Shown here piece by piece: positions 1-6,635 of a DNA stretch of 11,225 nucleotides (the first letter of the stretch is position 1; each line of letters begins with the position of its first letter). The translations under genes and the position numbers were made by a program. The stretch spans positions 22,242 to 33,466 of the forward strand of contig DIVQ01000023.1 of assembly GCA_002423325.1 (NCBI GenBank), in the 5' to 3' direction. A model generated the notes under the pieces. That model was not told the origin of the DNA and did not search any database. It saw nothing but the letters and a program-made list of their open reading frames with translations. The DNA comes from Anaerolineales bacterium UBA6128. GTDB lineage: Bacteria > Chloroflexota > Anaerolineae > UBA1429.

Positions 1-1406
1 CCAACGCCCAGTTGGCGCTGGACATCGCGCTTGATCTGGGAACAGAGGTCCAGGTCACCGCACTGCGCGTAGCGCAGTCATCGATGGGCAGAGCAGCCAC
101 ACAAGCCCAGAACGAGATCCTGACGAGCGCGCTCAAGCAGGTACGCGACGCAGATCGCATCCAGGCACGTGTGGAGCTCGCCCCCAGCGTCACGCAGGGC
201 ATCCAACAGGCCACCAAGGAGGACTGCGACCTGATGCTGATCGGCGCGACGCGCGACAGCACCGTCGACAGGCTCCTCTTCGGCAACCTCCCGCAGCAGA
301 TCGTCCAGCAGGTCTCCATCCCCACGATCATTATTCGCCGCCACGACGCCTCACCGGCCGGCATATGGCGCCGCACGGTGTGGCGCGTGGTCAACCTCTT
401 GCCTCAGCTGACGACCGAAGAGCGCTCCGGTATCTACCGACAAGTGCGCGGAAGCGCTCGAGGGGATGCCGACTTTTACCTGATGGTGCTGCTGGCCACT
501 GGCATCGCTGCGCTGGGCCTGCTGCTGAACAGCCCAGCCGTTATTATCGGCGCGATGCTCATGGCGCCTCTGATGGCTGCGCTGATCGGTGCAAGCCTCG
601 CCATCGTTCAGGGAGACGCCTGGCTGTTGCGAGTGAGCCTGCGGACCGTGCTTCTGGGATCGCTGGTCGTCCTCATCGTGAGCGCGGCTATCGGGCTGGC
701 CGTCCCGGGCAACCGGGTCACCACCGAGATGCTCGGCCGCACCACGCCGTCATTGCTCGACCTGACAGTCGCTCTGATTTCAGGGGCGGCAGCGGCCTAC
801 GCCCACTCGCGCAAGGATGTGGCCAGCGCACTGCCCGGCACAGCCATCGCGGTCGCGCTCTTGCCGCCCCTGGCCACCGTGGGCATCGCGCTGACAGAGT
901 TGCGCCCCGATCTGGCGATCGGCGCATTCCTCATGTTCCTGGTCAACCTCGCAGCCATCGTCTCCGCAGCCAGCCTGGTCTTCTTGTGGATCGGCTTTCA
1001 TCCTGAGGCCGGGGAAGAGAAACGCGCGCGCGTCTTCCGGGGGGGTGTACTGGGAACGGTCATCATGCTCGTCGCCATCACGGCCCTGCTGACTGTGCTG
1101 GGCATCCGCAGTATCCGCAGCACGCAGCGCCATCAACAGGCCGAGCGGGCGATCTCTCAGCACTTTGAAGCGCTGATGCCCACTGCCAACCTGGCCGAAT
1201 GGCAGATCTCTGAATCTGCGGGCGTGACCCACATCCGCATTCGCGTAACCTCGTCGGAGTTGCCGCCGCAAGAAGAAGCCGAGCATCTGCAGCAGGTGCT
1301 GGCTGAGGCCATGGAGAGGCCCGTATCGCTCGAAATCCTGCTCTCGCCCGCCCTGCAGTTGTCGCCGGTCGCGCCAGGCAACGTGTCAGCGGCATCGGGC
1401 CAGTGA
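1..1406 (+). CDS. Usp-domain/DUF389 (TIGR00341-like) membrane protein, 5' end outside window
   Basis: The frame is open from base 3 with no stop upstream, so the N-terminus lies outside the window; the in-frame TTG at 12 is not a credible start. Residue numbers count that TTG codon as 1. Residues 1-109 are the rest of a universal stress protein domain: the LMLIGAT strand, then a loop ending in LLFGN, and the closing strand SIPTIIIRR. The nucleotide-binding pattern GxxG-x9-G(S/T) is degenerate, because the second Gly is replaced by Arg81. Residues about 155-365 form six or seven hydrophobic helices with the DUF389 signature SPAVIIGAMLMAPLM at 174-188 and a polar ARKD-like turn (SRKD, 266-269). 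A soluble tail of about 100 residues follows. DUF389 proteins have no settled function; the architecture suggests a membrane protein or transporter with a cytoplasmic, possibly nucleotide-sensing, domain. Domain assignment is firm; function is open. Confidence 0.85.
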   Translation, partial: NAQLALDIALDLGTEVQVTALRVAQSSMGRAATQAQNEILTSALKQVRDADRIQARVELAPSVTQGIQQATKEDCDLMLIGATRDSTVDRLLFGNLPQQIVQQVSIPTIIIRRHDASPAGIWRRTVWRVVNLLPQLTTEERSGIYRQVRGSARGDADFYLMVLLATGIAALGLLLNSPAVIIGAMLMAPLMAALIGASLAIVQGDAWLLRVSLRTVLLGSLVVLIVSAAIGLAVPGNRVTTEMLGRTTPSLLDLTVALISGAAAAYAHSRKDVASALPGTAIAVALLPPLATVGIALTELRPDLAIGAFLMFLVNLAAIVSAASLVFLWIGFHPEAGEEKRARVFRGGVLGTVIMLVAITALLTVLGIRSIRSTQRHQQAERAISQHFEALMPTANLAEWQISESAGVTHIRIRVTSSELPPQEEAEHLQQVLAEAMERPVSLEILLSPALQLSPVAPGNVSAASGQ

Positions 1407-1446
1407 ACCGACCTCTGCACTGAACGAAATACACCCACCAGACGGC

Positions 1447-1475
1447 TTGACGCTTTTGTGCCGCACTGCTATCAT
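1447..1475 (+). promoter_or_regulatory. sigma70-type promoter for the propeptide-like/subtilase pair
   Basis: TTGACG at 1447-1452 and TATCAT at 1470-1475 are separated by exactly 17 nt. Each hexamer matches the bacterial housekeeping consensus at five of six positions. Transcription would start near 1482, leaving a leader of roughly 30 nt before the first gene. The site lies in the 104-nt gap after the DUF389 gene, which shows no terminator, so some read-through from upstream is also possible. Confidence 0.75.
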
Positions 1476-1497
1476 CGGTCTGCTCGAGTGGACAGAG

Positions 1498-1502
1498 GGA
1501 GG
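1498..1502 (+). promoter_or_regulatory. Shine-Dalgarno GGAGG that fixes the start at ATG 1511
   Basis: GGAGG sits 8 nt before the ATG at 1511. The earlier in-frame GTG at 1502 overlaps this Shine-Dalgarno sequence and so cannot use it. The ATG is therefore the better start, three codons shorter than the longest reading frame. Confidence 0.7.
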
Positions 1503-1510
1503 TGGCGGAC

Positions 1511-1792
1511 ATGCCCGATATGGATCCCGCGCTGCGCAAGCAACTGCAGCAATCCCGTCGTAAAGTCGATGTGATCGTACGTGTGCGCTCCGGCTCAGGC
1601 GACCGCACGCCCGACCTCGAGGCGCTGGGGTGCAAAATACGGCGGCGCTTCTGGCTGACACGCTCCTATGCGGTGACCTGCACCGGCGCCAAGGCGCTCA
1701 AGATCGCCGGGCTCGAATGGGTCGAACGCGTCGAGCTCGACGGCACAGTCGTAGCACTCGACAAGACCTCTGACCGCTCAACCAGGAGGTAG
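1511..1792 (+). CDS. Small stand-alone subtilase propeptide-like (I9-like) protein
   Basis: This is a 93-residue soluble basic protein with no signal peptide or membrane segment. The predicted order is a strand at 19-26 (VDVIVRVR), a short acidic helix near 31-40, a strand near 42-57, a helix near 60-68 (AKALKIAGL), and a final strand EWVERVELDGTVVAL (69-83). This beta-alpha-beta-beta-alpha-beta layout is that of subtilase propeptides (Inhibitor I9/ferredoxin-like fold). The last segment resembles PDVVRVYEDRQVFAL in the N-terminal domain of the protease just downstream. The next gene starts 3 nt after the stop, and its AGGAGG lies inside the last codons of this one, so the two are probably translationally coupled. 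I infer a chaperone or inhibitor acting in trans on the protease; it could instead be a remnant of a duplicated prodomain. The family match rests on pattern and context only. Confidence 0.6.
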   Translation: MPDMDPALRKQLQQSRRKVDVIVRVRSGSGDRTPDLEALGCKIRRRFWLTRSYAVTCTGAKALKIAGLEWVERVELDGTVVALDKTSDRSTRR

Positions 1793-1795
1793 AGG

Positions 1796-3043
1796 GTGAC
1801 TGAAGAACGCACCAAGCTTACGCGCGGACTCGTGCAGAACCTGCAGAACACTCGGGCGGACGAACAGATCCCCATCATTGTGCGCTACGTTTCGGGAAGG
1901 CGACGCCTGCGGCTGCGCGGCCCACTGCCAGGTATCCGCCTGAGCTATCTCTACAAACTGCTGCCCTGCGAACACATGCACGCCACGCCCGAGGCCATTC
2001 GCAAACTCGAGGCCGACCCGGACGTCGTGCGCGTCTACGAGGATCGCCAGGTGTTCGCGCTGCTCAACTCGTCAGTGCCAACTATCGGCGTGCCGCGTCT
2101 CTGGCAAGAGGGTTTGAGTGGCGAGGGGGTGCGCATCGCCGTCATCGACACCGGCGTCGACGCAAGTCACCCCGACGTCGCCGGTCGCGTTGCCGCGCAG
2201 GTTGACTATACTGGCGAGGGCGACGGCGACGCCAACGGCCACGGCACGCATTGCGCCAGCATCGCCCTTGGGAACGCCGCAGCCAGCGTCGGCACCTATT
2301 GTGGCGTCGCGCCCGGGGCTACCCTGCTGGCAGCCAAGGTACTCAAGGCCGGTGGCTCTGGGATGATGAGCGACGTGATGGCCGGCGTCGAGTGGGCTGT
2401 CGATCAGGGCGCTCAGGTCATCAGCCTGTCGCTCGGCGGACCTGGACCAAGCAGCGGCGAGGATGCCCTCTCAGACACCTGCGACGCCGCGGTCGACCTG
2501 GGAGTGATAGTCTGCGTCGCGGCGGGGAACGATGGCCCGCGTCAGTACTCGGTCGGATCGCCCGGCGCAGCCCGCAAGGCCATCACCGTGGGCGCCTGCA
2601 CCGACAACGATACCATCGCCACCTTTTCTTCCCGCGGACCCACGGGAGATGGCCGCGTCAAGCCCGATGTCGTTTTGCCCGGGGTCGATATCGTGGCGGC
2701 CCGCGCCGCAGGCACCGCGATGGGCACGGTGGTCAACCAGTTCTACACCTCTGCCTCGGGCACGAGCATGGCCACCCCTCATGCCGCGGGCGTCTGTGCG
2801 CTCCTTCTCCAGGCAGAACCGCACCTCAAGCCGGAGCAGGTCAAGAGCCGCCTGATGGCCACCGCGGCCGATGTCGGCGCCACGCCCTACGCACAGGGCA
2901 GCGGTCGCGTCGATGCATGGCACGCCGCCCATGCCGACGAACCCGACGTCCCGAGCACCCCCGATGTACCGGCCGCGCCCGGTCAGGGGTGCCTCGCGTT
3001 ACTGATGCGCGTGCTGTTTTGGGGTCGCTCAGCGGGAAACTAG
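1796..3043 (+). CDS. Subtilisin-like serine protease (peptidase family S8) with N-terminal propeptide-like domain
   Basis: This 415-residue protein starts with GTG, 6 nt after AGGAGG (1784-1789). Residues about 24-92 look like a compact I9-type propeptide with an Arg/Leu-rich middle (RRRLRLRG, 35-42) and a closing PDVVRVYEDRQVFAL. The catalytic domain runs from about 95 to 378. Asp118 is in AVIDTG, His149 in NGHGTHCAS, oxyanion Asn245 in AAGNDG, and Ser324 in SGTSMATPHAAG, so the triad is intact. Cys153 follows the HGTH motif as in proteinase-K-type subtilases, where a cysteine at that place makes the enzyme thiol-sensitive. No signal peptide is visible, so by sequence the enzyme is intracellular or exported by another route. 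The C-terminus is odd: a Pro/Asp-rich linker (381-396) leads to a short hydrophobic end, CLALLMRVLFW. The protease identity is certain; substrate and location are unknown. Confidence 0.95.
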   Translation: MTEERTKLTRGLVQNLQNTRADEQIPIIVRYVSGRRRLRLRGPLPGIRLSYLYKLLPCEHMHATPEAIRKLEADPDVVRVYEDRQVFALLNSSVPTIGVPRLWQEGLSGEGVRIAVIDTGVDASHPDVAGRVAAQVDYTGEGDGDANGHGTHCASIALGNAAASVGTYCGVAPGATLLAAKVLKAGGSGMMSDVMAGVEWAVDQGAQVISLSLGGPGPSSGEDALSDTCDAAVDLGVIVCVAAGNDGPRQYSVGSPGAARKAITVGACTDNDTIATFSSRGPTGDGRVKPDVVLPGVDIVAARAAGTAMGTVVNQFYTSASGTSMATPHAAGVCALLLQAEPHLKPEQVKSRLMATAADVGATPYAQGSGRVDAWHAAHADEPDVPSTPDVPAAPGQGCLALLMRVLFWGRSAGN

Positions 3044-3103
3044 CACCCCCCGTCTGTTTGCCGGTGTTGCCAATTCCATGGCACCGTTAGGAGGAGTCAG
3101 GCC

Positions 3104-3586
3104 ATGTCCGTTCAGCTATCCGGGGCCGATCTGCTGGACCTCGCCATCCAGACCGAGACGCGCGGCGAGCGTTTCTACCGTGCTGCCGAAAAGGCGGCCT
3201 CTGACCCCAGCGCCAAAGAGCTGTTTCGCTATCTGGGTGATCAGGAGATTGCACACCGTCGCCTGTTTGAGCGGCTCGGCGGCGCGATCGTCGTCACCGA
3301 GATAGATCCTACCACCTGGGATGAAGCCCTGGCCTACATCGAAGCCACTGTCGACAGCGCCTTTTTCGCTGACGATGCGCCGATCCGCGCCGTCACGCTC
3401 GGCGAAACGGTTACTGAAATGCTCGAGCAGGCCATCGCCTTTGAACAGCAGACGCTGCTCTACTTTGGCTCGCTGCGCGACTTGGTGCAGCCCGCCAACC
3501 GCGCACTGGTCGACAAGGTGATGGCCGAAGAGCGCACCCACGTCCGCCGTCTGGCAGCCATGCTCAAAGAGCAGCAGCAGGCCTGA
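3104..3586 (+). CDS. Ferritin-like diiron protein, rubrerythrin-type domain without rubredoxin
   Basis: This 160-residue, mostly helical protein has an AGGAGG (3089-3094) placed 9 nt before its ATG. The four-helix-bundle iron ligands are recognisable: Glu18 (QTETRGERFY), Glu48 and His51 (QEIAH), Glu114 (AIAFEQQ), and Glu143 and His146 (EERTH). This is the E...ExxH...E...ExxH pattern of rubrerythrin and related diiron proteins. No CxxC rubredoxin domain is present, so electrons would have to come from a partner. Related proteins reduce peroxide or store and oxidise iron, so a role in oxidative stress or iron handling is likely, but the exact activity cannot be read from sequence. The 60-nt gap after the protease contains no terminator and no convincing promoter. 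It may be co-transcribed with the protease pair. The gene ends before a clear terminator. Confidence 0.85.
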   Translation: MSVQLSGADLLDLAIQTETRGERFYRAAEKAASDPSAKELFRYLGDQEIAHRRLFERLGGAIVVTEIDPTTWDEALAYIEATVDSAFFADDAPIRAVTLGETVTEMLEQAIAFEQQTLLYFGSLRDLVQPANRALVDKVMAEERTHVRRLAAMLKEQQQA

Positions 3587-3610
3587 GACGCCCCAGTGCA
3601 GTGCGATCTG

Positions 3611-3649
3611 CGGACGCCTGGCACACGCAGCCGGGCGTCCGTTTGTTTG
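3611..3649 (+). terminator. Intrinsic terminator after the ferritin-like gene
   Basis: CGGACGCCTGGC (3611-3622) pairs with GCCGGGCGTCCG (3630-3641) in a 12-bp stem with one G-U pair and a 7-nt loop. TTTGTTTGTG follows directly, giving the GC-rich hairpin plus U-rich run expected of Rho-independent termination. It lies 25 nt after the ferritin-like stop and separates this unit from the glycosylase gene. Confidence 0.85.
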
Positions 3650-3689
3650 TGATCCGCTTCAACCGCTCCGAGGCTGAGGTTCCCTGGCT

Positions 3690-4535
3690 ATGCCCGAACT
3701 ACCCGAGATCTGGTTACGCGCCCACGAGATCGACCACGCGTTGAGCGGCCGCACGATCGTTGGGGCGCATTTTGCTCAGCCCAAGTGCCTCAACCTGCCA
3801 CCCGATCTCTTTGAGCGCACGATCGTCGGCCTGACGATCCGTCGAGCCTGGCCTCGCGGCAAGTGGGTGTTCGTCGACCTGCAATCCCACTGTCTGTTGC
3901 TGAACCTGGGGATGGGCGGTGAAGTGCTGCTGCATGCTCACGGACAGGCACTGCCCGACAAGCTTCAGGCGTACTTGGACCTTCTGGACGGCGCCAAGCT
4001 GTCCGTGCACTTTTGGTGGTTCGGCTACCTCCACCTGCTCGCCCGCGATGCGCTGGCCACGCACAAAATGACCGCCGGCCTCGGCCCCGACCCGCTGGCT
4101 GCCGACTTTACGCCCCTGACGTTGGCCTCCCAGCTGACTGGCAGACGCGCCATCAAATCGCTGCTGCTGGACCAGACGCGGATAGCCGGCATCGGCAACA
4201 TGTACTCGCACGACATCCTGTACCGCGCCGGGCTGCATCCGCTGCGCCCAGCCAACTCGCTGGATTCGGGCGAGGTCGAGGCACTGTGGCGCGCCATGCG
4301 TGAGGTGCTGCAGGAAGCGATCGATCTGGGGGGCGCGCATTGGGAGGTAGATCTGCACGGGCGCGCGGGTCGTTACGACCTGACGTGCATGCAGGTCGCT
4401 TACAAAGAGGGACAGCCCTGTCCAAAGTGTGGCACTGCGGTGGTCAAGCTCAAGACGGGCGCCACTGCCGGGTTCATCTGCCCCGCTTGCCAGCCGTTGG
4501 AGCGGCCCACGGATTCTAGTTCTCCATCCCCGTGA
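3690..4535 (+). CDS. Fpg/Nei-family DNA glycosylase, divergent
   Basis: This 281-residue base-excision repair protein starts at ATG 3690 with a modest GAGG 10 nt upstream. Members excise damaged bases and cut the DNA backbone using the N-terminal proline as nucleophile. Here that region is MPELPEIW, giving Pro2 and catalytic Glu3. Lys58 (PRGKW) matches the conserved DNA-contacting lysine, Met75 (LGMGG) matches the base-filling methionine, and GIGNMY (167-172) is the helix-two-turn-helix motif. The zinc finger is intact with Cys244, Cys247, Cys264 and Cys267 in C-x2-C-x16-C-x2-C spacing. Two classic features are missing. The DPRRFG motif reads HFWWFG at 107-112, removing the arginine that fills the DNA gap, and the zinc-finger loop lacks its usual arginine. 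Substrate range may therefore differ from true Fpg (MutM), and no gene symbol is given. The last 20 bp overlap the convergent PAC2 gene. Confidence 0.88.
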   Translation: MPELPEIWLRAHEIDHALSGRTIVGAHFAQPKCLNLPPDLFERTIVGLTIRRAWPRGKWVFVDLQSHCLLLNLGMGGEVLLHAHGQALPDKLQAYLDLLDGAKLSVHFWWFGYLHLLARDALATHKMTAGLGPDPLAADFTPLTLASQLTGRRAIKSLLLDQTRIAGIGNMYSHDILYRAGLHPLRPANSLDSGEVEALWRAMREVLQEAIDLGGAHWEVDLHGRAGRYDLTCMQVAYKEGQPCPKCGTAVVKLKTGATAGFICPACQPLERPTDSSSPSP

Positions 4536-5427
4536 GCAGATCGCCCAGCTCGTCCCACGCCGAATCGAGGGGCATGAAGGGATGCTCCTCAAAGGCTGAC
4601 GAGATCGCCTGAAGGTAGGCGCGAATGTGGGCCTCGGGGTGCTCGCGCGCGATCGTGTCGATCTCAGCAGACCACTTGGCCATCAGGTCACGGCTGCGGT
4701 GCTCCAGTTCGGCCAGGTCGATCGGGACGTCCGCCATGTAGGCCACGCGTCGCAGCAGACCATGCCAAGCGCGATAGTCCTCTTCAATGCGCATCAGATC
4801 GGGCGCCAGCGCAGCCATTTCGTAGGCGGGCACAAACGCATACAGCGCCATGTACTCGATGCCGAGCGACTCTGCCTTGTGAGCGAGCCAGGTGCACAGC
4901 GTCGCGGCGCCCTCATAATTGGAGAGCGTCAGCGCCAGGTCCTGCAGACTCCGCAGCATTGTGGGCAAGCTGTAGACGCAAGATACCTCGCGTTCCTTCT
5001 GGTACGGGACGGGCCCGTACACACCACCCAACGCCACGACGCGCTTGACCTTGAGCGCCTGCACCATCTCAAAGAACAGACTGGCGTATAGCTCCTCCGC
5101 CAGCTGCGGCTCTTCGCCGCAAAAGATGTACAGATGCTTGTCGCCCAGCTCGGCCCGGTAGAGCTCATTGTGGTGTTCGCTCATCTGCTCCCGATAGCCG
5201 TTCACCAACTTGACTTTGGGTCGCATGAGCTGGTGCATACCCGGCACTTGAAACAGATAGAAGCCGTCCGAGCGGATGCGTCCTATGCGCGTGGCATGCG
5301 TCAGCTCAATCAGGTAGCGAGGCAGTTCTGATGAGGCAGCGCCGGCATCGGCCCATTGCTGCCAGCCGGCGACGAGATAGCAGTCCTCCTGCTGTGGGGT
5401 CTCCCAGAGCTCCAATTGTTCGCTCAT
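4516..5427 (-). CDS. PAC2 (proteasome assembly chaperone 2) family protein
   Basis: This 303-residue soluble protein belongs to the PAC2 family (once grouped as ATP-grasp-like). Recognisable blocks are AGWQQWADAG (20-29), the FCGEEPQ strand-loop (102-108), VVALGGVYGPVPYQ (130-143), which corresponds to the usual LGG...VPHTRP region, YEGAATLCTWLAHKAESLGI (171-190) and YAFVPAYE (196-203). The usual PHTR is replaced by PYQK. In eukaryotes and archaea relatives act in proteasome assembly; bacterial members have no settled role. It is the last gene of the minus-strand run, 32 nt after mltG. Its AAGGA Shine-Dalgarno lies in the loop of a perfect hairpin. The stop lies inside the 3' end of the glycosylase gene. 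Family call is good; function is unknown. Confidence 0.85.
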   Translation of the reverse strand: MSEQLELWETPQQEDCYLVAGWQQWADAGAASSELPRYLIELTHATRIGRIRSDGFYLFQVPGMHQLMRPKVKLVNGYREQMSEHHNELYRAELGDKHLYIFCGEEPQLAEELYASLFFEMVQALKVKRVVALGGVYGPVPYQKEREVSCVYSLPTMLRSLQDLALTLSNYEGAATLCTWLAHKAESLGIEYMALYAFVPAYEMAALAPDLMRIEEDYRAWHGLLRRVAYMADVPIDLAELEHRSRDLMAKWSAEIDTIAREHPEAHIRAYLQAISSAFEEHPFMPLDSAWDELGDLLTGMEN

Positions 5428-5430
5428 ATG

Positions 5431-5447
5431 CGCGTATCCTTTACGCG
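5431..5447 (-). promoter_or_regulatory. Hairpin presenting the PAC2 Shine-Dalgarno in its loop
   Basis: Read on the minus strand, CGCGTA (5447-5442), AAGGA (5441-5437) and TACGCG (5436-5431) form a perfect 6-bp stem with a 5-nt loop. The loop is the Shine-Dalgarno sequence itself. The stem ends 3 nt before the ATG at 5427, so folding would put structure where the ribosome must sit. It could tune translation or be a DNA dyad bound by a protein; chance cannot be excluded. Confidence 0.5.
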
Positions 5448-5459
5448 TGTGATGGTCTC

Positions 5460-6635
5460 CTATTCGCTCCCGCCTCCGCCGTAGAGTTCCTCGTTGCGCA
5501 GATGCTCCTCATACGTCACGGCGAACGCGTGCGTGCCATCGCCCTTGTGGTAGAAGAAGAGATAATCGCTCTCGGCTGGCTCGATCGCCGCCATCAGCGA
5601 GGCCAGGCCCGGATTGCAGATCGGGCTCGGCGGCAGGCCCGGATTCAGGAACGTATTATAGGGTGAGACCACCGTGATGGCCTCCTCCTGAAGCATCGGG
5701 TTCCACCACTTGCCAAGGGTAGCATCATAGCCCTTGGCATACTGTACTGTGGGGTCCGACTGCAGGTACATACCCGTGCGCAGGCGGTTCGCGTACACGC
5801 CAGCGATCAGCGGGCGTTCCACCGAGGCCACCGCCTCGCGTTCCACGATCGACGCGAGCGTCACCACCTCGTAGAGCGTGCGTCCGCTCTCCGTGATACT
5901 GTTGCGGACGCTCTCGGGGACCTGGTTGCCCCAGTTGCGCAGCATCGCAGCAATCACTTCGTCCGGATCTGATCGCTGGTCAAACTGATAGGTGTCGGGG
6001 AAGAGAAAACCCTCCAGGCTCGTCGATGCGCCCGCCGGACGATCCAGTACAAAGCCGAAATCGTTGCGCCCGTCATGCACCGCCTGCAGGAACTCGGCCG
6101 CCGACACCACCACGCCCTCCTGCTCCAGCAGCGCCCCGATCTCCTCAGCACGCCAGCCCTCCGGGATCGTGACGACCCGTGGCAACAGCCTGCCGCGTTG
6201 CAGATGCATGACGATCTCTTCCATCGTCATGTTGGGACTCAGGGCGTACACGCCCATCTGGATGTCCTTTTCGGCGCCCAGATACTGCACCACGCGACGG
6301 AAGACCTCGCCGTCCGTGATAAGCCCCTGCTGTTCGAGGTTGTAGCCCACCTGGCCCGGCGAATCTCCCAGCTCAACGACGAACGTCTTTTCCGTTTCGT
6401 CATCGGCATTCATCGCCACGGTATAGTCTTTGCCGCGCGTCTGCAGATACTTGAGGTAAAGGCCCCAGCCAGCGCGCTCAAGCTTGTCTGTGGTGATCTG
6501 AAAGCCTACTTTCGGCGCCCGGCCCTCGGCCTCGCGCCACATATAGTAGGCGCCGCCAGCAAGGCCCACCACCACCACGGCAATGCCCACCACCACGGTT
6601 ACCAGTCGCAACAGCAATCGCAACGCGTTATTCAC
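5460..6635 (-). CDS. mltG: Endolytic murein transglycosylase MltG (YceG-like)
   Basis: This 391-residue membrane-anchored lytic transglycosylase cuts nascent glycan strands at the outer face of the cytoplasmic membrane and is thought to set peptidoglycan strand length. One membrane helix spans about residues 8-32 after a short basic N-terminus. A LysM-like region precedes the catalytic YceG domain, which shows VTIPEGWRAEEIG (155-167), LEGFLFPDTYQF (207-218), LASIVEREA (260-268, with Glu265 at the position of the catalytic Glu), LQSDPTVQYA (291-300) and YNTFLNPGLPPSPICNPG (326-343). The start is GTG, overlapping the ruvX stop in a GTGA junction, so translation is coupled. Length and motifs are complete. 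The neighbours ruvX upstream and PAC2 downstream fit one operon. Confidence 0.95.
   Translation of the reverse strand: MNNALRLLLRLVTVVVGIAVVVVGLAGGAYYMWREAEGRAPKVGFQITTDKLERAGWGLYLKYLQTRGKDYTVAMNADDETEKTFVVELGDSPGQVGYNLEQQGLITDGEVFRRVVQYLGAEKDIQMGVYALSPNMTMEEIVMHLQRGRLLPRVVTIPEGWRAEEIGALLEQEGVVVSAAEFLQAVHDGRNDFGFVLDRPAGASTSLEGFLFPDTYQFDQRSDPDEVIAAMLRNWGNQVPESVRNSITESGRTLYEVVTLASIVEREAVASVERPLIAGVYANRLRTGMYLQSDPTVQYAKGYDATLGKWWNPMLQEEAITVVSPYNTFLNPGLPPSPICNPGLASLMAAIEPAESDYLFFYHKGDGTHAFAVTYEEHLRNEELYGGGGSE

Noticed and set aside
1401..1422. CAGTG-N12-CACTG after the DUF389 gene as a terminator
   Set aside because: The stem is only 5 bp with a 12-nt loop and no T-run.
3068..3083. Inverted repeat TGCCA-N6-TGGCA before the ferritin-like gene as an operator or terminator
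   Set aside because: A 5-bp arm is likely by chance, there is no T-run, and no promoter around it could be recognised.
2251..3090. Open frame of 279 codons inside the subtilase gene in another frame
   Set aside because: The translation is Arg/Gly-rich low complexity typical of an off-frame read; the subtilase frame carries the full catalytic triad.
3104..3586. Encapsulin cargo role for the ferritin-like protein
   Set aside because: No shell gene is nearby and the C-terminus (LKEQQQA) lacks a recognisable targeting peptide.
3714..4592. Open frame of 292 codons on the minus strand, antisense to the glycosylase gene
   Set aside because: It lies almost wholly opposite a well-supported gene with all family motifs, shows no recognisable domain, and long antisense frames are expected in GC-rich codon-biased DNA.
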